A stretch of 64,000 nt of DNA. Source: Globisporangium splendens. Taxonomy: Eukaryota; Oomycota; Peronosporomycetes; Pythiales; Pythiaceae. The DNA lies in contig VFIW01000065.1 in assembly GCA_006386115.1 (NCBI GenBank), positions 62,001 to 126,000 of the forward strand. The letters run 5' to 3'. Both the position numbers and the translations under genes were made by a program. The notes under the pieces are model-generated. The model searched no databases. It saw only the letters and a program-made list of their open reading frames with translations, and was not told where the DNA came from. This document shows positions 1 through 11,300 of the stretch, piece by piece (the stretch's first letter is position 1; each line of letters starts with the position of its first letter).

Positions 1-66
1 TTTCTGTGTTTCTTGTATATGGCACTGACCTTGTGTGTGTCTGTGTCTTTTCCACCACTGTTGCAG

Positions 67-1275
67 TTTATTGAGCGCGAAGACCGCTTCGGCGCGCACA
101 ACTACCACCCGCTGCCCGTGGTCCTGAAAGAGGCCAAGGGCTGCAAGGTCTGGGACGTCGAGGGTAAGGAGTACTACGACTTTCTGAGTGCGTACTCGGC
201 CGTGAACCAGGGCCACTGCCACCCGAAGATCCTCGAGGCGCTCGTGAGCCAGGCGTCGACACTCGCGCTCACGTCACGTGCGTTCTACAACAACGTGCTG
301 GGCGAGTACGAGGAGTTCGTGACCAAGTTCTTCGGCTACGACCGCGTGCTGCCGATGAACACGGGCGTCGAGGGCGGCGAGACGGCCATCAAGCTCGCGC
401 GCCGCTGGGCGTACGACGTCAAGGGTGTTCCCGAGAACGCGGCCAAGGTGATCTTCGCCAAGAACAACTTCTGGGGCCGCACCATGAGCGCCATCTCGGC
501 GTCGAACGACAAGGACGCCTACGGCGGCTTTGGTCCGTTCATGCCGGGCTTTGAGAGCGTGCCGTTCAACGACATTGCCGCCTTGGAAGCCGTGTTTGAG
601 CGCGACGCCAAGCACATCGCGGCGTTCATGGTCGAGCCGATCCAGGGCGAAGCCGGCGTCGTGGTGCCCGATGACGGCTACTTGAAGCGCGTGCGCGAAC
701 TCTGTGACAAGCACAACGTGCTCTGGATCGCCGATGAAGTGCAGACTGGGCTCGCGCGTACGGGTAAGATGCTCGCGGTCGACTACGAAGGCGTCAAGCC
801 CGACATCTTGATCCTGGGCAAGGCGCTCTCCGGTGGCATGTACCCGGTCTCGGCCGTGCTCGCGAGCGACGAGATCATGCTCACGATCAAGCCTGGACAG
901 CACGGCTCGACGTACGGCGGCAACCCGCTCGGGTGCAAGGTCGCGATGGCCGCGCTCAACGTGCTCGTGGACGAAGACATGGCTGCGAACGCGTTCAAGC
1001 TCGGCAACAAGTTCCGCGCCGAGATGAAAAAGCTGGACTCGAGCGTGCTGCAGACCGTGCGCGGTCGCGGCCTGCTCAACGCCGTGGTCATCAACGAGCG
1101 CCCGAACCAGCCGAACGCGTGGGAGATCTGCCTCAACCTGCGCGACAAGGGCCTGCTCGCCAAGCCCACGCACGGCAACATCATCCGTCTCGCGCCGCCG
1201 CTCTGCATGACCGAAGCGCAGATGGACGAGTGCACGGCCATCATCAAGGAGGCGCTGCTCGAAGCCGAGCCATAA
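67..1275 (+). CDS. OAT: Ornithine aminotransferase, 3' exon (5' part outside window)
   Basis: Pyridoxal-phosphate enzyme that interconverts ornithine plus 2-oxoglutarate with glutamate-5-semialdehyde plus glutamate, normally in mitochondria. The reading frame is open from a pyrimidine-rich splice acceptor ending in CAG at 64-66; there is no credible ATG after it, so at least one upstream exon lies outside the window. The visible 402 residues run from [20 protein letters not shown], as in OAT just after the presequence, to a TAA stop. Family motifs are clear: [27 protein letters not shown], the Schiff-base lysine in GKALSGG (Lys codon 820-822), [11 protein letters not shown], and GLLAKPTHG near the C-terminus. 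It converges on SMC6 with about 270 bp between the stops. Identification is secure; only the 5' end is missing. Confidence 0.95.
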   Translation, partial: FIEREDRFGAHNYHPLPVVLKEAKGCKVWDVEGKEYYDFLSAYSAVNQGHCHPKILEALVSQASTLALTSRAFYNNVLGEYEEFVTKFFGYDRVLPMNTGVEGGETAIKLARRWAYDVKGVPENAAKVIFAKNNFWGRTMSAISASNDKDAYGGFGPFMPGFESVPFNDIAALEAVFERDAKHIAAFMVEPIQGEAGVVVPDDGYLKRVRELCDKHNVLWIADEVQTGLARTGKMLAVDYEGVKPDILILGKALSGGMYPVSAVLASDEIMLTIKPGQHGSTYGGNPLGCKVAMAALNVLVDEDMAANAFKLGNKFRAEMKKLDSSVLQTVRGRGLLNAVVINERPNQPNAWEICLNLRDKGLLAKPTHGNIIRLAPPLCMTEAQMDECTAIIKEALLEAEP

Positions 1276-1547
1276 GACCGAAACAGCAAGTGAGTTTGAG
1301 TACCGAGTGCGTGAGTTTAGAAAACATGTCGTGAAGAGATAATAGAAAACCCTCCAACACTTTCACACAAAGCACCCAAGTTGAGGAAGAATCTGCCTGT
1401 GGATTTGATAAGTTAACAGTCACCATTCGTTGGAAGAAGAAAAGCAAACGCCGCCACTCCACAAAAAAACAAAAAAATGCATCCGCCCAACTGACTGCAT
1501 CGCGCCATTGTCCTTGTCGTACTTGTGTCGGCATCTCATAATCGATG

Positions 1548-4500
1548 TCACGCGGTGCCTTCGGCATTCATGCGGTCCCGCGGAGGGTCCATCTTCTGGA
1601 TTTTCACCATCGGGTCTTTCCGCAACGCGCTAGATCGTATACACAAAGAGCCATCCGTTAGCCTCAATCATTTATACACATTCCAGCCACCACATCAATT
1701 AGAAACACACCTGAGATCGTTTGGCGTGACAAAGATGAACTGCTTCTTGCAGTCCTTCTTGGCGGCGTCCACCAGCAGCTGGATCGTCATATCGCGATTC
1801 ACCGAGTCCATAAACACATCAAACTCATCCATGACACGAAACGGGCACTCGATACTCTCGCCGAGCGCCAGCAACAGCGACACCTGCGTGTACGATCGTT
1901 CGCCACCGGAGAGCTCCTTCATGTCCGTGACCTGGGACAACTTGGATCGCCCCTTTTCGTTATGGAGCACGGCAATCTCCAGACGACCATCTTCATGGCG
2001 AAATTTCAACTTGCCGGCAAAATTGTTGATGTACATGTACTTGTTGAACTCCATGGACGTGCGATGCGCGATCTCCTTCCGCAAAATCTGCCACACAGCC
2101 TTGCGCTCCTCGAGCATCGACCGGACGCTGCGCAGGTTCTCCGCAAACTTGTCGTACGTCGCGCGCTTCTGTTCGTACTTGAGTTTCTTCTCCTCCATAT
2201 CCATCTCGAGCTCGTCCAAGTCCATACCTTCAAAGCGAGATCGCTCTTTCTCGATTTTCCGCTTGATATCCGTGAGTCGCTTGCCGTAGTAATCTCGAGA
2301 CTCCGTGACCTCAATGCGTTCGTCGCTGCCACAGTGCATCTTCGCCTTTTCGCTCAGCTCCTCGCATTCGTCGTGGATCGCAGCGAGTTCGTTCGCCCAC
2401 TGCGCCACAAAATCAGTCACGGCCACAGCTTCGCGCTCGTACCGAAGCTCCTGCACCTTCATCTCGCTCAAGTGCTTGTAGAGTCCGTCGACATCCGCTT
2501 GCAATTCTAACAGCTCCTCGCCAATCGCGCTTTCTTCGTTACTCAAGTCCTCGAGGTCCTTCAGCATGCCTTCGAGGTCCGGGTTGAATTTCGAGAGCAT
2601 CTCATTCAACTCGATCTCTCGATCACGGTAGCCTTGCAACTCTTTGCGGACATCTTCGATCTCATCTTCGAGCACAGACGTGTCGAGCGTGTCTTGTTGT
2701 GCGTCGTCCGAGAGCTCTTCCTCCAGACTCCGCAACTGCACGCGGCTCTGGTTGAACTTTTGCGACAGGCGGTTCACCAAATCGTTCTGCTGTTTCATGC
2801 CACGCATGAAATCGTCCTTTTCGTGCCGCAGACTCGCCTCATCGCGGCGCATGACGTCGCAGTTGCCGTGCAAAAAGTCGAGCTTTTGCTCCAACTCATG
2901 GATCTCGGCATCCACGTCCTGGCAAATGATCGAACTTCGTCGGCTTCCTTTGTTCGCAATGTACGCTAAATTGCCCCCACGCACGACAAACTTGTCTCCG
3001 CTTGGCACATACACCTCCGAGACATACCGCGCCATCTTAAAGTTGCCACTTGAGCCACGCAACACGCCTTCTTCGGCACTTTCTCGGTCATTGAAGAGCA
3101 GCTTGCTTTCTGTACTGCATACATCCACGAGCGCATTGAACACCTCGTCGTTCGACACTTCGAGGATGTTGCAAATCGCGTGGGACGTCAGCGCTCCTTC
3201 GGCGAGCCGCAGGTTATCGTACCTTCGGTCACTGCGCTTTGCAATAATGATCGTCGCTTGGTTTGGTGGACACTTGATTCGTCGCTTAAGGTCATCCAAA
3301 AGCGCTTTGTCGCGACCGTCGACCACGAGGTAGCTCTGCAGCGTGCCCTTGAGCGCGACTTCAATCGCGACTGCCAAGTGCATAAACTTCTCTGGCAACT
3401 TGACGTGCATGCCCAGTGGTCCAATTGGAGGAGCCGAGAAGCGGTGCAAATTGTCATGGATCAATTGCTGAAGCTGAGGGATCTTGTTGCCAAACACCGC
3501 TAAACTGTCGCGCTTCTGTGCCTTCAAACCGCTTATGCGACTCTGGATACGGGAAATCTCGCTTTCTGCATCGCGAAGCTGTCGCACACAATTGTCATAC
3601 CGATACTCCATATCGTCGATGACGTTGGCTGGTACATGCGCGCGCTGCTTGGCTGCATCCAAATCCCGCTCCAGCTGGTCCAGTTCTCGACGCTTGCTCT
3701 CCAATCGCTCTCGCTTCTCTTCATTTCGCTGCATGCGATTCCGCATCATGATATCGTGGTTCTTCTTCTTCTGTTCGATGTCGCGCTGCAGACGCTGAAT
3801 GCGCTGGTTGGCGCGATCCTTTTGACCCCCCAGTTGCTTCAACTCGGCTTTGTACGCATGTAGAGGACGTCTTGCTTCACGGATGCTGTTTTTCGCAATC
3901 TCTTTCTTTTGCTGGTTCTCGCGCGCACGCACGTTGATCGCTTCGAGCGCGTCGTTCTTGTGCTTCTGCTTCATCTCCAAATTGCGCACAGTCTCCGTGA
4001 CTTCCGCGTACTTTTCACGGATCTCGGCTTCGTCGCGTTGCTTGACGCGCATTTTCTTGGCCACTTTTTCAGCTTCAAGCTCTTTTTCACGCACAAACGA
4101 CCACGCGAGCTCTTTCTTCAGCTGTGTGAATTCTTCTTCCAGTTTCCCGATCTGTACATCCATGGAAAACATAACACAGAGAAGAGATCAGCCAAGTGTA
4201 CTGCATGCAGCAGCAATGTGGCGATGCAATGCACACTCACACTTTGTGCTTCTTCCCATCGCTGTTCAGCCTCTTCCATGAGCTCCTGCAACGTCGCGAT
4301 CTTCGTTTTCTCGCGCTTGAGCACCGATTCGGAGATCGTGCGAGTCTCCTCGTCGATCTTCGAGTACGTCGTGCGCATCTTGTAGAGATCCGTCGATTGC
4401 AAAAAGAACTTATACTTGTCCGTCGGGTTGCCCTTCAAAAACAATTTCGCATTCTCCTGATCCAAGATTGCGCACGGATTCTCCGTCTACATAGGATACA

Positions 4501-5698
4501 AAACATTGAGGTGCAGCCGACAGAACGTTAAGAAGATCAATATCTCACAGCACTATCATCGAGGCACACAGTCGCCGTACCTGGATGTTTAAGTGATCGA
4601 GCATGGCTTCCAGATCCGTTTTCAGCCTCGTGACCATCATGCCACGTTCGTCCTTCAAGCGATACTCTGCAGACCCATCTCTGTTCATTGCGCAACCAGT
4701 CGCACACATGATGTCAATATACAGCCAAGTCTGTATACGATCAGCCATGTTGCGCACATATTTACCTTCGAATCAATCGCTCGACTTGAATTTTCTTGCC
4801 GAACAGTTCGGGTCGGAACGCGTCGCTGCCTTTCGCTATTATCGCATGCAACATACCACCGTTAGACCAAGAACGAGGACTCCAACTGGTTGCAATCATT
4901 TGTGTGAATGATCTGAAAGCATACCATCGTTGCGCAAGGTGATGCGAACGAGCGCATTGCCGTCATGGCCATGGCGGATCAGGTTCTTAATACTCTTGCC
5001 ACGATGTGTGCTTCGCGCGCTCGCTCCCAAGCAAATCTGATGACAAACGACAGACAAACGTGAGTGTACACAGCTTTTCGGGTAGCGGGACAATACGACA
5101 ACCGCACACTGCACTTTACCTGAATGGCGGCGATGATGGCACTCTTCCCACTCCCATTCTCGCCCGTGATGAAGTTGATGTGTGGCGACAGCGTCACATG
5201 CATCTTGCGGTGGCACATAAAGTTCTCGCAGTAGATCTCCTCAATGATGCCCATTTCGCTCTCAATCGACGCGTCCGAGTTGGCGCTCGCTACCGCACCC
5301 ATCGGAGTGTGGCTATGGTGTCTCGCTCCTTCGCTATCCCCATCCTCATTGTGTGCAGCAGCGCTGTCCTTGCGGCGGCGCTTACCGTTTGCAGATGGCG
5401 TGCTACCGCCACCAATACGCTGCGACGCGCTCCGTTTCTTGCTGCTACGCGTGGTAGAGTACGCCTCGTCATTATACTCCTCCTGCGCATCTTCGTCTTC
5501 CGTCGCGTCCTCGTCTTCCGTCGCGTCCTCATCGTCGTCATGGTCGCCGCTGGACGACGACGCGGCGCGCTGGCGACTTCTGGCGATGCTGCTTCGAGCG
5601 GGTGGGACGCTGTCGTCGGTCTCGTGGGACGCGCCAGCGCGCCGCTTGCTGCTGGGCACGCGCGGTGGACGCTCCGTCGTCGTCGTCGCCATCGCCAT
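1548..5698 (-). CDS. SMC6: SMC6, structural maintenance of chromosomes protein 6
   Basis: ATPase subunit of the SMC5/6 complex for DNA repair and recombination. Seven exons on the minus strand, all with in-phase GT-AG junctions: 5698-5120, 5036-4925, 4829-4766, 4680-4581, 4486-4241, 4151-1711, 1629-1548, giving 1207 residues. Start chosen at the first in-frame ATG (5698); the next ATG is two codons later. Residues 1-160 are low-complexity and acidic/basic. The Walker A loop GENGSGKSAI lies near residue 185 just before the first intron, followed by CLGASARSTHRGKSIKNLIR as in SMC6. Long coiled coils flank a hinge region (around 3000-3500). The ABC signature LSGGERS is near residue 1113 and Walker B with D-loop (RVMDEFDVFMDSVNRD) near 1140. 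DEFDV rather than a plain DEID is typical of SMC6, which separates it from SMC5. The last exon adds 27 codons including the stop. Confidence 0.95.
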
Positions 5699-6319
5699 GC
5701 GCTGCGCTTCCTTGTATGTGGATGGCGCCAAAACTGCCTTTTGAACGTCACGCTAAAAAGGACGAGCGGTCCACACACACACACACACTCACACAGCAAT
5801 GATGTGAGAACATAATGAAGTGAGAACATACCGGTATGGATCCCGTTTTTCTGAATGGTAGATACCGGTACAGAACGAGTTCATACCGTCATGAGACGGG
5901 ATACAAAGCTAAAAGGATGGATGGCAATTGACTTCGAGAATCAGACACTTTCGACCACTTGAGAGTGATGGTCTGAGCACAATTGTACCGGTTTGGACCG
6001 CTGGTACCGACACATTTCGAGGTCAGTATTAAATCAAACAACTAGTACTGTTGCTATAGCCATTTTTTGATGCACATCATGAGTGATGGGCAGCACACTG
6101 ATACTCTACTTTCTGAAGGGTGCATGTATCCATGTGGCACTGGGACGACTGGACGGCAGACTCCACTGTGAAGAAGCAGCAGCCACTTTAGCTTGAGATT
6201 AGAGTTGGTTTACCAGGCTTTAGAGTGTGTAAGTTGCGAGTCGTGACTAAATAACGCGAAAGAATATGCAGCTGTGCGTGTGTCAGTGGTGCTGACCGCA
6301 CGACGACGGAGCGTGCTAG
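5699..6319. other. Intergenic, CA repeat and ACCGGT-containing stretch
   Basis: No gene seen. It holds a short CA repeat (5772-5788) close to the SMC6 start and, at about 5829-6010, several copies of ATACCGGTA/GTACCGGT-like words in both orientations, possibly a decayed mobile element or binding-site cluster. It should contain the SMC6 5' UTR and promoter, but no clear Inr-FPR match was found. Confidence 0.4.
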
Positions 6320-7186
6320 TCACAGGATAAAATACTCGAGCAACTGCACGTCGTCTGGCTGCCAGTGAACTTCTCGCCAACGCGGAGCCGAGTGGAGGGG
6401 GCTCATGCACAATGGAAACACGCTGGATGTGACGTCGACGCCACCTGCGATTGGCCCTGTCGTCGCTATGTCTGCTGCTTCAATGTCGGAACCTTCGAGG
6501 TCAATGTGGAGCTCACTCGAGTGAATTGTCGTTGTCCGAAAGGGGTGGTAGTGGTGGCGATTGTTGTGTTTCAAATTACGAACGGAGCTGCTGGAGTAGA
6601 AGAACGAGCGCTCACTGAACTTGTCGGTTGGACTCGTCGCCTCTAAGAAGAACTCGCAGTCACTGTGCTGGAACAGATCATCCATCGATTTCAGCTTCTC
6701 GGGTTGGCCAGGCGAGCGCAGCGATTCCTGGCAGGTGCGGCGATGGCGAAGATTTGTATTACTAGTGGTTGCGTGTGTTGGTTTCGTGCTCTTGTCCTCG
6801 TAGACGATGCCACTTGTTGTGTTGGTCTTTGGCTTCGCAGGGACTCGAGACTTTGTGGCTTGCTGGCGCTCGACGAGACGCTTCTTGGCGCGGTCCTGTC
6901 GGTACTTTATGTCACTGCGCTTCTTTGTTCGATTCTGTTGGCTGCGATGGAGTTCACAGAGCAGCAAGAGCGTCCCGTTGGGTTTCACGACACGAGCATC
7001 CGTGCACCGTCCAGTTTTGTACCGGCAGCGCGCCGCGATGGACTCAGCGACCAGGTCGTCGTCGTGGTTGCTGCTCCTGGACTCGAGCGCAGACGCAACC
7101 TTTGCTTTCGACGCGAGAGCGGACTCTTCAACGCTGGAGATCGTCTCAACATCATGGTAGTCGCTGAGAAGCTTATCGCCAACCAT
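6320..7186 (-). CDS. Unidentified protein with C-x6-C-x15-C-x2-H basic motif
   Basis: 288 residues from the ATG at 7186. The frame is open for eight more codons upstream without another ATG, and the bases just before the ATG (TTCTATCCACAG) look like a splice acceptor, so a 5' non-coding exon or a longer N-terminus is possible. Residues 54-80 contain C54, C61, C77 and H80 in a tight pattern (RCRYKTGRC ... LLCELHR) followed by a strongly basic stretch rich in K/R/Q to about residue 115. From general knowledge, similar Cys/His-plus-basic segments recur in unnamed oomycete proteins; I infer a small metal- or nucleic-acid-binding module, not demonstrated. The rest is Ser/Thr/His-rich with no membrane segment. 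Function unknown. Confidence 0.6.
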   Translation of the reverse strand: MVGDKLLSDYHDVETISSVEESALASKAKVASALESRSSNHDDDLVAESIAARCRYKTGRCTDARVVKPNGTLLLLCELHRSQQNRTKKRSDIKYRQDRAKKRLVERQQATKSRVPAKPKTNTTSGIVYEDKSTKPTHATTSNTNLRHRRTCQESLRSPGQPEKLKSMDDLFQHSDCEFFLEATSPTDKFSERSFFYSSSSVRNLKHNNRHHYHPFRTTTIHSSELHIDLEGSDIEAADIATTGPIAGGVDVTSSVFPLCMSPLHSAPRWREVHWQPDDVQLLEYFIL

Positions 7187-8331
7187 TGCTGTGGATAGAA
7201 CGCCGCCCACTTGGAGGCGAGATTCTCAAATCGATTACTAGTGCACTTGGCAGCTGAAAGGCAAATCGCAGAGTGCCATTTCCCCACGCAGGACAGCAGC
7301 AAGCCAACCAGCATGTCACGTGGATGGCTTCAACGGGGACGATGCAGCCAGCAGCCCTTGGTGTTATTTATGCAAGCGACCGATGCGCATGAACAAATAT
7401 ATCTGCCACATTGTCCCCAGTTGGTTCTAAAAGCGCATCGCCACAGTTATCGCGTTGGGATATTTTAAGGCAAGCAATTGGGGGACGAAGCAGGGGAAGC
7501 GAGGCGTTTGCATTACAGTCGCCGAGCGTACTCGGTGACCCATTCAGTGGTGCCTTGAGTGACATTATGAGTGTGGAGATCGACATTTTAGCACAAAGAG
7601 AGAGGCAAATGGCCAAATTGGCCGCTTGCTGCTCCATAACGCTCTTTCGTTTCGGCGTCTAAGAATTGCAACAAACTGCGCGACGATGGTGGGAAAAGAG
7701 GCGAAACTGCGTGCGATGTAGTGTGGATATTCCTAAAATTGCACCACGCAGTTTGGCTAAAAGCGCCGTGTGCGATGATGATCACAAGGGAAGGTCGAGG
7801 ACTTCAAGTCGTGTCGCCCAGTAGGTATACTCGCTTTGTGTTTGCGTCACTCCGCGTCACCACACAGATTTGTGTGTTGAGAAGCGCTCTCGGAATTCTG
7901 AGCGTCATCGGTCTGAGCATCTTGACCTTCTTCATCAATGATCGATGGCTGTGACTTGCTGAATCAGTTCGATTCGAAGGTCTCACCCAGCTTCTCAGAC
8001 AACTTTGCGATTAACTGAGACTTTGTCTGCTTGGAAGTTCCTTATGCACCCACGTTTTGCTATCCATCTTGCTCAATTCAGAGATTGACGGTCGTGCTTT
8101 CTTCGCATGAGTCCAGTACGCGCTCTCACTTTGCTTTAGGTTTTGCAGAATAAATTCATGTAGTATTTAGTTTGGGTTGCTGTTTATATCGCTGAAAACT
8201 AATAAGCCCTATCCTTTTTCTTTCTCTCTCCTTCTTTCTCTTCTCTTCACTGACACTGACACAGCAAAAAAGCAATGCCATTCCTCCTCGCCCACCACCT
8301 CGTCGTCCTCGCCGCCGCCGCCGCCGCTCAA
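7187..8331. other. Intergenic, no gene recognised
   Basis: About 1.1 kb between two minus-strand genes. Only short frames without family similarity were seen. A pyrimidine-rich stretch (about 8210-8250) lies downstream of the anoctamin stop. Nothing else supported. Confidence 0.5.
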
Positions 8332-11300
8332 TTACTCTTTCGAAATCTGGGACTCCACGTAGAAAAACGTCGAGTCGCGCGGCCGAATGAAACTCTCCGC
8401 TATGCTCATGCTCGCCATGCTGCTGCGTCGCTCCGAGACCACCGACGAGACCACACTCATCACGCGACGGAGCTCGATCGCGTCGTCCGTGCGCCAGATC
8501 TCTTCGTTCAGCTCTCCATTCATTGGATCGTAAATGCCGAGCAAACACGAGAAAAAGCGATCATGGTTCACATGCTGCAGCATCAGGCAGCACGTCGCAA
8601 ATGGCACTTTGCCAAGACCATTCTTGTCCATGTACCGGAAAATGATCCCCGAGCACGGCAGCAACTCCGACGGGTGCTTGCAGATCCACTCGGCGAGGAA
8701 CGGGATCAGCTCGTTTTCCGCCAGGTGGCCGTCGCCTTCGACATCGTACTTGTCAAACAGCTCACGCAGCTTTTGCACGTACACAAACTGACTCGAGTGC
8801 GCTGTACGCGAGCTCGTGAGCTGCTGGATCTGCTTAAGTCGCTGGTAGCCCGAGTTACGGATCGCCGACGGCGTTTTCTCGATTTGAAGCACCAAGTACC
8901 GCAGGCAAAAGCCAAAATGCTCGAGCAGCACAAACACGACAATCTGGAGCATCTTCCAGCGCGAGACACCATAGGACTCGATCTCGGGCTTGCACTTGTC
9001 GATCGTCGCAAATGGCACCATGAAGCCATCGCCGAACTTGAAGTTGCACTCCGATGTCATGAAATACCCCCAGTGGTACGCAACGATTAAGCCCATCACG
9101 ACGGTCACGCCGATGATGTTGGCGTACGAGAGCACGGTCATCCACTCGCCGATCGAGGTATCGCGCCGAGGCATCGGACGGCGGTTGCCAAACAGGAGAC
9201 GGAAGGCATCGCCGCGCACCTCAAGCAGGTTGTTGACGAACGCAGGCAACGGCAGCAGCGGCCACACGACCGTAAACATGATCACGTACGAAAACTGGAT
9301 ACACGCATCCAGGTAATCCAGCATTGGATCAAAAATCGGCAGCTTGAGCTCGGCGATGATCTCGTACGCAGAGTACTGGTTGCAATCGTCTGACGCGAGA
9401 AGCACAGGAACCGTGAAGTCGGTCTTCTGCTTCACCAATGACGCCAGGCGCTTCGCCGTGAGATTCTTCGACGCATCCTGGTCCACCTCGCCAAATTTGT
9501 TTCGCTGCTTTCGGAAGAGCAGCCCAAGGCGATTCCCGCACCACGCAAACGGCGACGATTTCCGGCACACGACTGGGCGTCCACGAAGCTTGCGCAACAG
9601 GTACGGCACGAACGTCTCGAGGATCATATTCAAAAACTGCGTCACGACCAGCGGAGTCACGAAGAGCGTGTCGAGCGTCAGCAACTCCGGATTCCACTCG
9701 TACGGAGCGAGCCACTCCAGGTGACCGGCCTTGAACTGCGCGAGGAACACATCACCGTACGGCAAATACACAAACGCCAAAAACAAAAACCAGAAAAACC
9801 AGTTGCTCCACACAAACACAAACCGACGATGGATGAGACGATTCTCATAGTCCGACTTTTTCGCGTAGTTCTCCCAGCGCACAAACTTCTCCGAGACCCA
9901 GTTGAAGACCTCGAAAAAGATGATGTCGATCAGCAACCCCAGCAAGATGCCCTGCACCAGAATGTACAGCCATCGGTCCGTCCCGAGCGACGAATCCTGA
10001 GAGTGGAAGCACGTGACGTACCAGAGACACTCGTACGCAGACTGCCCATCACTCTCGGCGTGGCACGTATCGCAGACCGGCGCGTTCTTCGCGTACACAT
10101 ACCACTGGATGAACGGCATCAGGCACAGACACTGGATGACGGCACTCAATAACACATAAAAGAGCATCGTCAGCTGGATCCAGTGGTTCTTGCGCTGCTT
10201 CGGGACCTTTTCCATTTCCTTCGTGAGCTCGTTCTTCACCCAGAGGTATTGGAAGCTCGGATTGTAGTCGTTTCGCTCGTAGACCGTGTTCTTGTACTTC
10301 TCCAGGTTCCACTTCTCGACCAGGATGCTCGTCTCGCGCTGCCAGCACACCAGGAACGACGGACCCCAGAAGCACACGACGCAAAAGCCCAGCACCGTCA
10401 ATCCTTCCAGGTACTGCTTCCACACTTGACCCGACACGAACCGAAACGCCAGATAGTAGGCCACACCTGCAATCATGATCGGCATGAGATGCTTCGTGTA
10501 AATGTGCATAAATGCAAACAGGAACGCGACACGCTCGCCAAAGTGCAGTCGCAATTCCTCGACGGCCCAACGATCAATGTTACCGGACGCCGCCTTCCGC
10601 GGGTTCATCTCAAACGTGCGCTTCCGGTATTCGGCGAAAAACTTCTTGTTGAACGTGCGGTCGTGGAGCGGGAAGCAGTCGAGGATCACGTCGTTGACTG
10701 TCAGTTCCTTGTTGACGTCGATAACCCACTCCTCCTTGTCGTAGTCCTTGAGCGCGTTCTGGATGATGTTGTGCGTCAGCTGGAGCTCGAGCGCCGGCGA
10801 GAAGCACATCTCCTTGATCGAGTCGAGCGATTCCTCGCCGAGCCGCGCGATCGACTTGCCCTCGCGGATCGCGAGCTCGTCCATCTCGCGCTTGAACTCG
10901 TGGAGCAGCAGGTCCTTGTCTTTCTTCGGGTCGATCAGCACACAAATGTTCTTACCGGCTTCTTCTTCGTCGCGGTCGTCGGCATTGCCGTCGTACACGT
11001 CATTGTCCAAAATGGTCACGCCGAGCCCTGCTTGGATGAGGCGGCGCACGCATTTCTGCTGCAATTGGCTCACCTGGTATGGCAGATCGCGTCGGATGGA
11101 CGCCGCAGACTTGGACGGGAACCGCTGGCGCAGCAGCCGATAGACCTGGTCCGTGTGCTTGAGTACGATCGCGAACGTGTACTTCTGGGTCTCCTCGATC
11201 GTCACGTGGGTCGGATCGACGACCCGGTCGAGCTGGCTTTTGCGGCACGGCTTGTCGTCCTTGTTGTGGAAGAGCGGCAGCGCGTACCCGGACGTGTCGG

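Noticed and set aside
274..1173. 299-codon antisense frame over OAT
   Set aside because: Complement shadow of a strongly conserved enzyme; no family match.
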